Shown here: piece by piece, positions 17,077 to 26,151 of the stretch
Layout: each line of letters opens with the position of its first letter
Numbering within the stretch: position 1 is the first letter of the stretch
Source of the DNA: Leptospira dzoumogneensis
Lineage (GTDB): Bacteria > Spirochaetota > Leptospiria > Leptospirales > Leptospiraceae
Assembly (NCBI RefSeq): GCF_004770895.1
Contig: NZ_RQHS01000005.1
Coordinates: 558,001-622,000 of the forward strand
Direction: 5' to 3'
DNA length: 64,000 bases
The notes under the pieces: generated by a model
Told to the model about the DNA's origin: nothing
The model's database searches: none
The model's input: only the letters and a program-made list of their open reading frames with translations
Translations under genes and position numbers: made by a program

Positions 17077-17351
17077 TGAGTGATCTAAATAAGTATATTA
17101 ACAAACGAAAGAAAAAAGATCCAAAATTTGCAGAGAATTATGAAACTGGATTTACTGATTTTAAAATTGGACTGTATTTAAGAGAGCTTAGGATTAAAAA
17201 AGGATTCACCCAGGAAGATCTTGCAACCCGACTAAAAACCAAAAAGAGTGTAATTTCTCGTATGGAAAACCATGCAGAGGATATCCGTTTATCAACTTTA
17301 GAAAAGGTTGCTAAAGTGTTAGGTAAAAAACTACATATAAGCATTCGATAA
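17076..17351 (+). CDS. XRE family antitoxin-like regulator (HigA type)
   Basis: A 91-residue protein with a helix-turn-helix at about residues 38-85: FKIGLYLRELRIKKGFTQED, then LATRLKTKKSVISRMENHAE and a C-terminal VAKVLGKKLHI. This is the usual form of an antitoxin paired with a Gp49-like toxin. It should neutralise the toxin and bind the operator upstream. The start is the ATG at 17076, coupled to the toxin-remnant stop. Because the toxin is destroyed, the gene is now an orphan that may only autoregulate or act against a related toxin elsewhere. Confidence 0.85.
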   Translation: MSDLNKYINKRKKKDPKFAENYETGFTDFKIGLYLRELRIKKGFTQEDLATRLKTKKSVISRMENHAEDIRLSTLEKVAKVLGKKLHISIR

Positions 17352-17362
17352 GTTTAATATAT

Positions 17363-18313
17363 ATGAAACATTTAGAAATGTTCTTCAATCGCCTGACTAG
17401 GATGTCCAAACACTGGAAAAAATGGGCGAGAAGAAGGGGGATCACCTGCTTTCGGATCTACGACCGCGATATCCCTCAGGTTCCGATCGTAATAGATCTA
17501 TATGAAAATTTTTGTTTGGTCTCAGAATACTTAAATTCTTATCCGATGTCCGAGGAAGATAGAGAATCGGAAAGAAAGTCGATCCGCAACTTTATACTCG
17601 AGATCCTTCAACTTGCCCCAGAAAATTTATTTTGGAAAACCAGAGAGCGTAAAAAGGGAAATCTACAATACGAAAAGTTGGATACCCAGGAAAAATCCAT
17701 CCAGGCGAATGAAGGTGGATTGAAATTTAAAGTAAACTTAAGCGATTATCTGGATACCGGTCTTTTTCTGGATCACCGAACTACTCGAGATCTTTTTAGA
17801 AAGGAAGCTTCCGGGAAGAATGTTCTAAATTTATATTCTTATACTGGAGCATTCTCCGTTTATGCCGCTGACGGCGGCGCCAAAAAAATCACCAGCGTGG
17901 ACCTTTCTCAAAAATACTTGGACTGGTCCAAGGAAAATTTCGAGTTAAACGGGTTTTCTCACGAAGAGCATGAGTTTATCAGAGAAGATATTACTGAATG
18001 GTTAAAGAAAGAACGAACCAATCCTAAAAGAACACAATACGATCTTATTATAGTGGATCCTCCCACATTCTCTAACAGCAAGAAGATGAGAGATATTTTT
18101 GATGTGCAAAGAGATTATTCTTTTCTACTAAATTCTATTTTTAGGGATTTTTCTGCTCCGGGTGCGGTTCTCTTTTTCTCTACGAATTTTAGAAAATTCA
18201 AATTGGATCCCGATGAACTTTTGTGGGAAGATATTCAGGATATTACCAAACAAACTCATCCGGAAGATTTTCGAAATGAGAAGATCCGATCCGTTTGGAA
18301 GATGAGGAAATAA
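17363..18313 (+). CDS. class I SAM-dependent methyltransferase, RlmK/RlmI-like
   Basis: A 316-residue protein resembling the C-terminal catalytic half of the 23S rRNA methyltransferases RlmK/RlmI. It has DYLDTGLFLDHRTTR (about residues 132-146), a SAM-binding strand NLYSYTGAFSVYAADGGAKK (about 158-177), SVDLSQKYL, and the catalytic-loop-like IIVDPPTFSNSKKM (about 231-244). The DPPTF motif and the preceding Rossmann order fit an RNA base methyltransferase. No PUA or THUMP domain is evident. The start is taken at 17363, although Shine-Dalgarno support is weak. The gene is 11 bp from the antitoxin gene, but the functional link is unlikely. Confidence 0.83.
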   Translation: MKHLEMFFNRLTRMSKHWKKWARRRGITCFRIYDRDIPQVPIVIDLYENFCLVSEYLNSYPMSEEDRESERKSIRNFILEILQLAPENLFWKTRERKKGNLQYEKLDTQEKSIQANEGGLKFKVNLSDYLDTGLFLDHRTTRDLFRKEASGKNVLNLYSYTGAFSVYAADGGAKKITSVDLSQKYLDWSKENFELNGFSHEEHEFIREDITEWLKKERTNPKRTQYDLIIVDPPTFSNSKKMRDIFDVQRDYSFLLNSIFRDFSAPGAVLFFSTNFRKFKLDPDELLWEDIQDITKQTHPEDFRNEKIRSVWKMRK

Positions 18314-18384
18314 TAGATCGTTTTGAATAGGAAGGACCCGATCAGCTGCGTTTGCTAAGTCAAGGACTTCTTCTCGTTATAGAA

Positions 18385-18530
18385 TGTAGGAGCTCCTACA
18401 AGATCGACTCAGATTTGTAATTGTAGATTTTACAGTTTTATGATATAAGGCAAGGGCCTCCCACGAGCCGCTCCCCCCAATCCCAAACGCAGGGTGGGGG
18501 CGAGCTCTAACCCCTGTAGGAACTCCTACA
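18385..18530. repeat. interspersed repeat bounded by TGTAGGA..TCCTACA palindromes, copy 1
   Basis: A 146-bp unit bounded by TGTAGGAGCTCCTACA (18385-18400) and TGTAGGAACTCCTACA (18515-18530). Between them lie an AT-rich stretch (ACAGTTTTATGATATAAGG), CTCCCACGAGCCG, and a G-run GGGTGGGGGCGAGCTC. The same order of blocks occurs on the opposite strand at 34151-34431. It fills most of the gap between the methyltransferase and the convergent SDR gene, ending just before the SDR stop. No ORF is supported inside it. Confidence 0.7.
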
Positions 18531-18539
18531 GAAAATCTC

Positions 18540-19343
18540 TCAGGTTACCGCTGTCTTAGACAAAAACTTCGCAAAAAACTTAGGGAAATAATGTCTTAGG
18601 AATAGACCGAATTTCTCTTTTCCACCGGCGATGATCACTTGTAGGTCTTCATTCTCGATCGCATCTAGGATTTTACGAGCACATTCGTCTGCGTCGATCC
18701 CGTTCTCGATCACTTTATCCATTTTTTTCTGAGGAGTTCCGTCTCCTTTAAGTGCGTTATGCGAAATATTCGTCTTCACGAAGCCCGGATAAACCAGAGT
18801 GACTTTCAGATTTTCCTTTGTATTTTCCGCTCTAAGTGCTTCATAAAAACCGGTTAATGCAAATTTGGTGGAAGAATATCCGGTTCTCAATGGAACTCCG
18901 ATAAGTCCTGCAACACTCGCGATTGTGGAAACCCAACCTTGCTTTCTTGCTCTCATATGAGGAAGTACTGCAAGAGTAAGTGCGATATTACCGAAATAGT
19001 TTACCTTCATCAAAGTTTCATAAGTATCAAGAGAAGTCTCATGAGCCATAGAACGTTGGCTGATCCCGCCGTTATTGATTAGAACATCTATCTTTCCGAA
19101 AGTTTTGATAACTTGAGCGGGAACTTTTCCTAACTTTTTATAATCTTCCAAATCCAAAGGAAGGATCATGCTGTTTGAATCTGTTAGTCCATTCTCTTTG
19201 CGAACTCTTTTGAGTTCTTTTTCTCTTCTGGAAGAAAGAACTAATATCGCTCCTCTTCTCGCGGCCTCTTTTACTAAGGACTCGCCGATCCCAGAAGAAG
19301 CTCCTGTAATCCATACGACTTTGTCTTTGAAAAATTCTCCCAT
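18540..19343 (-). CDS. SDR family oxidoreductase
   Basis: Classical short-chain dehydrogenase, 267 residues. It shows TGASSGIGESL (TGxxxGxG, about residues 13-23), NNGGIS, catalytic Ser in TIASVAG and YSSTK (Tyr/Lys pair). The C-terminal extension LFLRHYFPKFFAKFLSKTAV is amphipathic/basic, as in members acting at membranes on fatty or sterol-like substrates. A plausible Shine-Dalgarno sequence (GGAGATAAA) precedes the ATG on the minus strand. It lies 42 bp downstream of the UbiA-like gene and is likely co-transcribed with it. The substrate is unknown. Confidence 0.88.
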   Translation of the reverse strand: MGEFFKDKVVWITGASSGIGESLVKEAARRGAILVLSSRREKELKRVRKENGLTDSNSMILPLDLEDYKKLGKVPAQVIKTFGKIDVLINNGGISQRSMAHETSLDTYETLMKVNYFGNIALTLAVLPHMRARKQGWVSTIASVAGLIGVPLRTGYSSTKFALTGFYEALRAENTKENLKVTLVYPGFVKTNISHNALKGDGTPQKKMDKVIENGIDADECARKILDAIENEDLQVIIAGGKEKFGLFLRHYFPKFFAKFLSKTAVT

Positions 19344-19385
19344 GTTTTTATCTCCGATATTAAATTTCTTAGGTAGTCTTAGGAT

Positions 19386-20243
19386 CTAAAAGGAGTTTAA
19401 AATCCAAGGGACCAGCCCCAAGATAAAAACACCTTCTCCAAGGATCCTATACTTTTGTGAATCTTGGAATCTATCCGCGTAACGCAGGATCCCTCCCGGA
19501 ACTGCACAGATCAGAGCGATCACCAAAGAGGCCGAAACCGAGGTGCCCGGCGCCCATTTCCGTATTCCGCCGGCCAATACTAAGGCGGCCAGAAATCCGA
19601 GCAAGGACAATCGTAATACCCATTCCTTAGCGAGCTTAGGAGAAAGAACTCCTAATAGATAGACCTGGCCTTCTTTCGCGTCTAACTCTGCTTCCATGAG
19701 AGAGTTCATTACTAAATTCAGAACGGTACCCAAAAAGAATAAGAAAAGAAGAAGGGGAACTGTCCAAGAACGAAATCCTACAACCAATAGAGGGCCGAAC
19801 CAAACTCCTAGAGTGTAGATCAATGCTACTGAGAATTCTTTTCCGAAACGTATCTTTCCCCAGCGGGCAATTCCTAAATGAAGAACCGCCAATGCTGCAA
19901 GCAGTACTCCGCCTAATAAAACGATCTCCCTTAATAATAAGAATGCAAGAATTGCGGAAATAATTGCCGCGATTGTGCAGAGTATTGTCAAAACTTTGGA
20001 ATGATCGTAGTGGAATTTGTGACGCGGGTTGATTGAATTTTCTCCCACCTTCTTTCCATCCAATAAATGGTCCAAGGTGTAGATGACCCAAACGCTTAAT
20101 GGAAGAAGAAACCACCAAACCATTTTCATCTTGGCGCCGGTTACTATTGCGGCCAAGGCCCCGGAACCTAAAACGCCAAGACATACATCCAAGCTAAGTA
20201 CATGAACATAAAACCAAAGTTTGTTTTCTAAAACGTTTCGCAT
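19386..20243 (-). CDS. UbiA-like integral membrane protein
   Basis: A 285-residue protein with about eight to nine membrane helices. Its first loop carries VIYTLDHLLDGKK and a later loop NLVMNSLMEAELDAKEG. These have the Asp-rich N/D-xxx-D-xxx-D character of UbiA prenyltransferases. The fit is partial, so prenyl transfer is a suggestion, not a finding. It lies between MscS (upstream, 49 bp) and an SDR gene on the same strand, and the three may form one transcript. A downstream SDR would be compatible with an isoprenoid or lipid pathway. Confidence 0.6.
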   Translation of the reverse strand: MRNVLENKLWFYVHVLSLDVCLGVLGSGALAAIVTGAKMKMVWWFLLPLSVWVIYTLDHLLDGKKVGENSINPRHKFHYDHSKVLTILCTIAAIISAILAFLLLREIVLLGGVLLAALAVLHLGIARWGKIRFGKEFSVALIYTLGVWFGPLLVVGFRSWTVPLLLFLFFLGTVLNLVMNSLMEAELDAKEGQVYLLGVLSPKLAKEWVLRLSLLGFLAALVLAGGIRKWAPGTSVSASLVIALICAVPGGILRYADRFQDSQKYRILGEGVFILGLVPWILNSF

Positions 20244-20292
20244 ACGATCTCTATTACGACTGATTCCCGCGAGTAGATTAGGATGTTTCGGA

Positions 20293-21321
20293 TTATTTTA
20301 CTGTCTTCGCGGATATGTTATCGATTCCTTCCGATCTAAATTGAGAATGCAAGGATTTTATGAAAATGGACCTAATTTGCCCAGAGTCATCTATGTTTTT
20401 TAAAGGAAGATGGACCACCAAATCGATATTAGATTGTCCGAAAGAAACATAACGAAACGAAATTTTGGATCCGTTATAATCGCTTTTTCCATAGATCTGT
20501 GTTAAGGAAAAATTTGCGGCCTGACCAAGTATAGATTCCAACTTCTCTAAATTTCCTTCCTTAGGAATACTAATCTCTAATTCAGTCCAAAGTCCTGTGT
20601 TCGTAAGGCTATAATTCGTATAAGTGGTCTTGGACATCTTCGCATTCGGAATGATGATCGTACTTCCGTTTCTTTTTTTAAGAGAAGTGGTTCTCCAATT
20701 GATATCTTCTACCAGACCTTCTTCTCCGGTTTCCAAAGAAATATAATCCCCTACGGATACTTTTTTACCTAATAGAACTCCAAGTCCTGCAAATAGATTG
20801 GAAAGAGTTTCCTGCAAGCCTAATGCGAATGCAAGACCACCGACTCCCAATGCAGTCAAGGCTGGAGTAACTGAGATACCCAGAGTTTGTAATGCGACCA
20901 AACCTCCCGTGAGTATGATCAGCATTCTAACTATATTGTTTAGTATGGATGCGGAGGGTAGAAGTCCTTCTGCCTTTGAAGAATATAAAGTAAAAGCTCC
21001 GGAACCGACTCTTGCAAAGGAGAATGTGAATACCAAGATCCCGAATACTTTTAGATAGAGAGAAATTTTTTCTTCAGAGGAAGCATCTAATTTTAAGAAT
21101 CTAAGAGCAGTATATAATCCAAAAATAAAAAACGAAAATCTAACTAAGGAGAGAAGTGCAGTGTAAAGAGGATGTTTGGTATCTAACTGATCTTTTGTAA
21201 GAGTTTTTGCAAGTCTCGGAACTATGAACCCGCCAAAAAGATAACCCAAAAGAATTCCGGAAATAACCGAAATTGCTCCTAGCAACCAATTAGAACCTAA
21301 AACAGAGTCCATCCAAATCAT
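20293..21321 (-). CDS. small-conductance mechanosensitive channel, MscS family
   Basis: A 342-residue mechanosensitive ion channel of the inner membrane that opens under turgor stress. Four hydrophobic helices precede the MscS signature ALGVGGLAFALGLQETLSNL (pore helix, about residues 155-174), then FAGLGVLLGKKVSVGDYI and the beta domain with GLVEDINWRTTSLKKRNGST and IIIPNAKMSKTTYTNYS. The C-terminal alpha/beta domain ends without long extensions. The start ATG at 21321 gives MIWMDSVLGSNWLLG. The gene heads a minus-strand group and is divergent from the cyclase gene. Confidence 0.92.
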   Translation of the reverse strand: MIWMDSVLGSNWLLGAISVISGILLGYLFGGFIVPRLAKTLTKDQLDTKHPLYTALLSLVRFSFFIFGLYTALRFLKLDASSEEKISLYLKVFGILVFTFSFARVGSGAFTLYSSKAEGLLPSASILNNIVRMLIILTGGLVALQTLGISVTPALTALGVGGLAFALGLQETLSNLFAGLGVLLGKKVSVGDYISLETGEEGLVEDINWRTTSLKKRNGSTIIIPNAKMSKTTYTNYSLTNTGLWTELEISIPKEGNLEKLESILGQAANFSLTQIYGKSDYNGSKISFRYVSFGQSNIDLVVHLPLKNIDDSGQIRSIFIKSLHSQFRSEGIDNISAKTVK

Positions 21322-21464
21322 TCTCCTAAATTAAGAGGAAGTATTTTCTAGAAAAGAAAAAATGGAAGTGCCGAATTATGTGGCAAACCGAGGGCAAATC
21401 TAAAGGGAGATAAAATTGGATTTTGTAATGACAAACTAAAGAGATTTCAGAGACTCCTATCCCC

Positions 21465-23798
21465 ATGCAAGAGGGAGTCGGAAAAAATCGAATTTTAGAA
21501 GTTCCTCTGACGGACACTATGTCTGCATACTCTAGACAATTTCCGGAAGAAGGCGGAAATCTTTCCGAATGGATGGATGAGATCCATACTAGAGGCATTC
21601 AAGAGGTAGTTTTTTGGGGAACGAAATCGGAAGCGAGTGGTTGGAAAAATAGCCAAGTATTCAAGGATCTGATAAAAAAACTCCAAGAGGATAAGATCCG
21701 TCTTTCTACGATGGACGGTGCAAAGTTCCGTTCTTCCCCGGACTCTGCGAGAAAATTAGATCGTTTTCTTAGATCTCATTTAGGTTCCGTACTTGTTTGT
21801 TATTCCGAGAATGAATCCGATGAATTCGTAAAATTGATGCAGGAGATCCTTTCCGGCAAAAAAGAAGGATCTGCCAAAGCATATACACCATATTCTCCTA
21901 ATATTACTTCAGATAAACCTAGGAGAGAAAAAGAAGAACCTCCTAAAAATCATGGAGAAGATTTTAAAGCGTCTAGGATCACGATCCGAGTTAAACTTCT
22001 CGCGATCGTTTCTGCGATCGTAGTGGTTAGTATGGGACTTGTGATCGGGCTCGCTACAAGCCTTTTCAGGAATTATACGGTATCGCTCATCCAAGAATAT
22101 AACTTGAGTTTGGCGAGATTGACCGGGCTCCAAGTAGGTCTTAGGATCAAAGAACTTTCCAACAAATCATCCGAGTTTTCGGATAAAAAAGATATTCGCC
22201 CTTCTAAAGGTTCCGATTCTAAAAAAACTTCTACTCCCGCTTATATTTCGGGATTTTTTTCCACTCATCCTAAAATTCTTGCCTGGGGAAAATACGAACA
22301 GGGAGAATCGGCTCTCGTTTTTAATCCGAGATTCGTCCGAGATCTTAGGAAAGAAGAAGATGAGATCCGCAGTTTATGGGTTTCCATCCCCAAGGAAGAA
22401 AAAGAGAAATTTTTCGCTTCCGAATTTGAAGCCACTCGATTGGAAAATATCAGTTCTAAGTTCGGATTCCCCGCCGTACTTTTTATAGAGAAAGATAGAT
22501 CCGGAAAAGGACATGGATTCTTCTTAATTTCTCCTCAGGATCTTTGGGAAGCAGCCAGGTCCGCCTTACAAACTGAATTATTCGCAATATGGGTTGTAGA
22601 TTCTAAAGGAAGATTAGTCGCTCATACGGAAGAATCGGAAACGGTTTCCGCAAAAGATTATTCTAAAAATCCATTAGTCCAATTTTTATTAAGAAGTCCC
22701 GCAGACAATGGATCCCAAACTTCTATCTTTGAAGGAAAAGAAACATTAGGATCTTTCCAACAATTAGAAGACGGGAACCTTGCAGTGGTATCCTCTATCG
22801 AAGCGGATAAAGCTTTCGAAGCGGTGTATAAGATCAGAAGACAGAATTTTTATATTCTGATCTCCGTATTGAGTCTCGCATTCTTAGTGGTATTTCTATT
22901 CTCCAGAACATTGACTGTTCCACTCATTAATCTATTAAGCGCCACAAGACAGATCGAAAGAGGAAATTATAAAGTTGGGATCAAACCGGTCACAAGAGAC
23001 GAGGTCGGAGTTCTAACAAATTCATTTCTAAAGATGGCTCATGGATTAGAAGAAAGAGAAAAGATCAAAGATACTTTCGGAAAATTCGTGAACAAGGAGA
23101 TCGCGGAGAGAGCACTCGCAGGAGACATGCCTTTAGGCGGGGTCACAAAGGATGTAACGGTATTCTTCTCCGATTTAAGAAACTTTACCGGTATGTCCGA
23201 AAAATTAAAACCGAGTGAGGTGGTGGATTTTCTAAACGCGTACTTTACCGAAATGGTGGAATGTATCTATCTCACGGAAGGGATTGTGGATAAGTTCATC
23301 GGAGACGCGATCATGGCTCACTGGGGCGCATTGTACACGGATGAGAACGATGCAAGGAACGCGATCAACTCTGCACTTCTGATGAGAAGCGCATTATTCG
23401 AATTCAATCGTATCGGGAACGAGATCGGAAGACCTCTCGCAAGATTCGGATGCGGGATCAATACCGGACCGGTGGTAGTAGGTCAGATCGGTTCCGAAAA
23501 AAAATTGGAGTTCACTGTGATCGGAGACGCGGTCAATCTCGCTTCTCGTATAGAATATTTAACCAAAGAATTCGGAACGGATATACTTGTTTCGGAAACA
23601 TCTTATGAAAAAGTAAAAGACCATTACAAATTCGAAACACTTCCGCCTGTTTGGATCCGGGGAAAAGAAAAACCGCAACAACTCTATGCTGTATTGGGTT
23701 GGTTAGAAGATCCTGATTGCCCTAAAAATTTACAAGACCTCCGCAGGATTTGCGGAATACCGGAGCCTGATTCTCCTTCCAAGGCTATCGCGGAATAA
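21465..23798 (+). CDS. membrane-bound class III adenylate/guanylate cyclase with HAMP domain
   Basis: A 777-residue receptor cyclase. An unusual cytoplasmic N-terminal region of about 170 residues comes first (no family recognised; it contains EVVFWGTKSEASG and VLVCYSENES). Then come TM1 (about 176-204), an extracytoplasmic sensor of about 260 residues, TM2 (about 464-488), HAMP (TVPLINLLSATRQIERGNYK) and the cyclase catalytic domain. Metal Asp residues are D570 (FFSDLRNFTG) and D614 (IGDAIMAHWGA). GCGINTGPVVVGQIGS and KKLEFTVIGDAVNLASR follow; the Lys in KKLEFT favours ATP over GTP. It probably makes cAMP in response to an outside signal. It is followed 3 bp later by a FecR-domain gene. Confidence 0.9.
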   Translation: MQEGVGKNRILEVPLTDTMSAYSRQFPEEGGNLSEWMDEIHTRGIQEVVFWGTKSEASGWKNSQVFKDLIKKLQEDKIRLSTMDGAKFRSSPDSARKLDRFLRSHLGSVLVCYSENESDEFVKLMQEILSGKKEGSAKAYTPYSPNITSDKPRREKEEPPKNHGEDFKASRITIRVKLLAIVSAIVVVSMGLVIGLATSLFRNYTVSLIQEYNLSLARLTGLQVGLRIKELSNKSSEFSDKKDIRPSKGSDSKKTSTPAYISGFFSTHPKILAWGKYEQGESALVFNPRFVRDLRKEEDEIRSLWVSIPKEEKEKFFASEFEATRLENISSKFGFPAVLFIEKDRSGKGHGFFLISPQDLWEAARSALQTELFAIWVVDSKGRLVAHTEESETVSAKDYSKNPLVQFLLRSPADNGSQTSIFEGKETLGSFQQLEDGNLAVVSSIEADKAFEAVYKIRRQNFYILISVLSLAFLVVFLFSRTLTVPLINLLSATRQIERGNYKVGIKPVTRDEVGVLTNSFLKMAHGLEEREKIKDTFGKFVNKEIAERALAGDMPLGGVTKDVTVFFSDLRNFTGMSEKLKPSEVVDFLNAYFTEMVECIYLTEGIVDKFIGDAIMAHWGALYTDENDARNAINSALLMRSALFEFNRIGNEIGRPLARFGCGINTGPVVVGQIGSEKKLEFTVIGDAVNLASRIEYLTKEFGTDILVSETSYEKVKDHYKFETLPPVWIRGKEKPQQLYAVLGWLEDPDCPKNLQDLRRICGIPEPDSPSKAIAE

Positions 23799-23801
23799 GA
23801 T

Positions 23802-25313
23802 ATGGATTGGAGAATTTACAAAAGAGAATGGCAGGTCGGTATAGGCTGCTTCGTTGTACTCTTCTTATCTTTGTATCTTCTGTATTTCGAATCCAAATCG
23901 AATGGAGGCGTCGGAAAAGAGATTATGGGAACCGTCTCCTTCCGATACAAGACAGCACAAAGAAAATTTCCGGACAGAATGTTATGGGAAGATTTGGACC
24001 AAGGAATGCCTGTATACGATAGGGATTCTATCCGAACGGACGAGGCATCTGAAGCGGTAGTATTTTTAAAATCAGGCACTCGTATAGAATTGGATCCTCA
24101 ATCCATGGTAGTTCTCCAGCTAAAGGAGAATAGGGAAAATCTGGATCTGAACGAAGGGAATATACTGGTAGAGAGCGGAAAAAAAGTGCTCTCCGTGATC
24201 GCAGGAACGGTTGGTCTAGAAGCGGAACTAGGTTCTAAATTCCAAGTTACCAAAAATGAGAACGGCACCAGAGTAGATGTAGAAAGAGGACAGGTGGAAT
24301 GGTCCGAAGATGGAACCGTTAAACAAACATTAGGTGAAAAAGAAAGTTCCTTAAACGGGAGTAAACTGAATCAAAATTGGAGCCTTGTCAGTCCGGAAGA
24401 TTCTCATCGATATTTTCCCGCGGAATTAGAGCAGACAGTTGAATTCCGCTGGGAAGGCGGAGAAGAAGGTATATTAGAAATTTCTCCTAGACGGGACTTC
24501 TCCGTATATATTTCTAAAAGGCCTTCCAAAGAGCCTTATTATAAACAAAAATTTCCGGAAGGGATCTATTATTGGAGGATCAACTCCAAGGATGGCAAAA
24601 AAATATCCGAAGTCAGAAAGTTCAGAGTTCTTCCTAATTTTCCCGTAGAGTTACATTATCCTAAAAAAGATCTGTCTCAAGAAGATAGAACTGTCGCCTT
24701 CTCCTGGGCAAAACAAAAGATAGCAAGCGGTTATAAATTACAGATCTCCAACGATCCTAATTTTGGAGCCATATCCGAGACCCAAGTATTCCGCACGAAT
24801 TTTTCACTCACATTGGATCCAGGCACTTATTATTGGAGAGTGCAGTCTTATACGAATCTTCCCGGAACGGAAACATTCTCCGAAGTTCGTAAATTTTCCA
24901 TCTCTCTTCCGGTGATCCAAGTTGCGGATACAAAACAAGAGACCTCTGCGGCTTCGGAAACGCAGGCAAGTTCGGATCTTTCCGTAGATTTCCCGAAAAA
25001 CGGGACTTTGGTGGACATGACAGGTAAAGAAAGTATCTCTTTTCGTTGGAAATTCTCCGCCAAACAGAAACAAAGCGAATGGAAATTTCGTCTTTTCTAT
25101 AAGAGAGGCTCAGGCGACGAGCTAATCTATGAAAAAAAGACAAAAGGCGACAGATTGGTGTTCAAAGACCTGGAAAAACTGGATGTAGGAACATTCAGGT
25201 GGACCATAGAATCGGATGCGGACCCTAGCCTAAGATCGGAAGCGGATTTCAAAATAATGCTTAGGGAAGAATTGGAAGCCCCGGAAACAAAATCCAGCGG
25301 CGCCCGCCCTTAA
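23802..25313 (+). CDS. FecR domain-containing membrane protein
   Basis: A 503-residue protein with a single N-terminal membrane helix (about 11-30, VGIGCFVVLFLSLYLLYF), so the bulk is outside the inner membrane. A FecR-like region follows (about 45-190): VYDRDSIRTDEASEAVVFLKSGTRIELDPQS, then NLDLNEGNILVESGKKVLSVIAG and GTRVDVERGQVEWS. The remaining 300 residues contain repeated fibronectin-like segments, each ending in a Y-Y/F-W-R strand (GIYYWRINSK, GTYYWRVQSY, GTFRWTIESD). Binding to a partner or ligand is likely; no sigma factor gene is adjacent. It is 3 bp after the cyclase and 9 bp before the Fn3-like gene. Confidence 0.85.
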   Translation: MDWRIYKREWQVGIGCFVVLFLSLYLLYFESKSNGGVGKEIMGTVSFRYKTAQRKFPDRMLWEDLDQGMPVYDRDSIRTDEASEAVVFLKSGTRIELDPQSMVVLQLKENRENLDLNEGNILVESGKKVLSVIAGTVGLEAELGSKFQVTKNENGTRVDVERGQVEWSEDGTVKQTLGEKESSLNGSKLNQNWSLVSPEDSHRYFPAELEQTVEFRWEGGEEGILEISPRRDFSVYISKRPSKEPYYKQKFPEGIYYWRINSKDGKKISEVRKFRVLPNFPVELHYPKKDLSQEDRTVAFSWAKQKIASGYKLQISNDPNFGAISETQVFRTNFSLTLDPGTYYWRVQSYTNLPGTETFSEVRKFSISLPVIQVADTKQETSAASETQASSDLSVDFPKNGTLVDMTGKESISFRWKFSAKQKQSEWKFRLFYKRGSGDELIYEKKTKGDRLVFKDLEKLDVGTFRWTIESDADPSLRSEADFKIMLREELEAPETKSSGARP

Positions 25314-25322
25314 GGAGAAGGC

Positions 25323-26150
25323 ATGTTCTTGTTCCGCGGAAAAAATTTCGCCGTTGTATTTCAATTTATTATAATATTCTTTTCCATCTCCTCCGGAGTT
25401 TTTGCGGAAAAGAAAAGTTTCGTATATTATATAGAATGGAAAGAAGTAAAAGGTAGCCGAGGTTACGTGGTGGAAGTCCGAAAAACGGAACCTCCTCAAG
25501 AATTATTTTTAGAGAAAAAAGTCTCCGAGAACGAGATAGAATTCTCCTTAGAAGCGGGAACTTATGAATACAGGATCGCCGCGCTAAACAGATTCGGAAA
25601 ACCTTCTTCTTATACACCTTGGACAAATTTTAAAGTAGAACAGGACCGTCCAAAAGCGGTTGCCTTGGCGGAAAAAGAAGAGGCGAGTAAAGGAACCAAA
25701 ACTTCTAAGTTTGTTTGGATCCCTGGAACAGGATATTATTCCAAAGGGGAGCGTTGGAAATCCTACAGTATCTGGGCTTGGTTTGGAGCACTTGCGTATC
25801 TAGGAAATTCGGAAAGAGAAGCAGGGAATATTCTCGCCTCAAAACCGTTAAACGATCCGATGAATATCGCTCTATTAAGTTTAAATGCACCTTCTTCATT
25901 AACTCTTTATCTTTGGCAGGCAAGAGAGAATGATAAGAAAGAATACGAAATGCACCAAAACAATCAGGCTCTCATAGGTGGAGTGGCGATCCTAAGCGTT
26001 GCAATTTCTCTTTGGCTGGAAAATAAACTTCCGCAAGGGGATACTGTTCAGTTCAAGGTGAGTCCTGACAGAAGCGGAAATCTAAATACTTTTGCAAATA
26101 CCGGATTTTCTCAGAGCAGATGGGATGTCCAATATACAAGGAGCTTCTGA
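25323..26150 (+). CDS. exported fibronectin type III-like protein with C-terminal membrane segments
   Basis: A 275-residue protein with a signal peptide (residues 1-28, ending GVFAEKK). A fibronectin III-like domain follows (about 30-108): YIEWKEVKGSRGYVVEVRK ... LEAGTYEYRIAALNRFGKPS. The C-terminal part (about 128-245) has hydrophobic segments (SIWAWFGALAYLGN, NQALIGGVAILSVAISLWL) seen in spirochaete envelope proteins. GGAGAAGGC precedes the ATG. The domain matches the Y-x-W-R/Y-E-Y-R-I strands of the preceding FecR protein, so the two probably work together. Confidence 0.7.
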   Translation: MFLFRGKNFAVVFQFIIIFFSISSGVFAEKKSFVYYIEWKEVKGSRGYVVEVRKTEPPQELFLEKKVSENEIEFSLEAGTYEYRIAALNRFGKPSSYTPWTNFKVEQDRPKAVALAEKEEASKGTKTSKFVWIPGTGYYSKGERWKSYSIWAWFGALAYLGNSEREAGNILASKPLNDPMNIALLSLNAPSSLTLYLWQARENDKKEYEMHQNNQALIGGVAILSVAISLWLENKLPQGDTVQFKVSPDRSGNLNTFANTGFSQSRWDVQYTRSF

Positions 26151-26151
26151 T

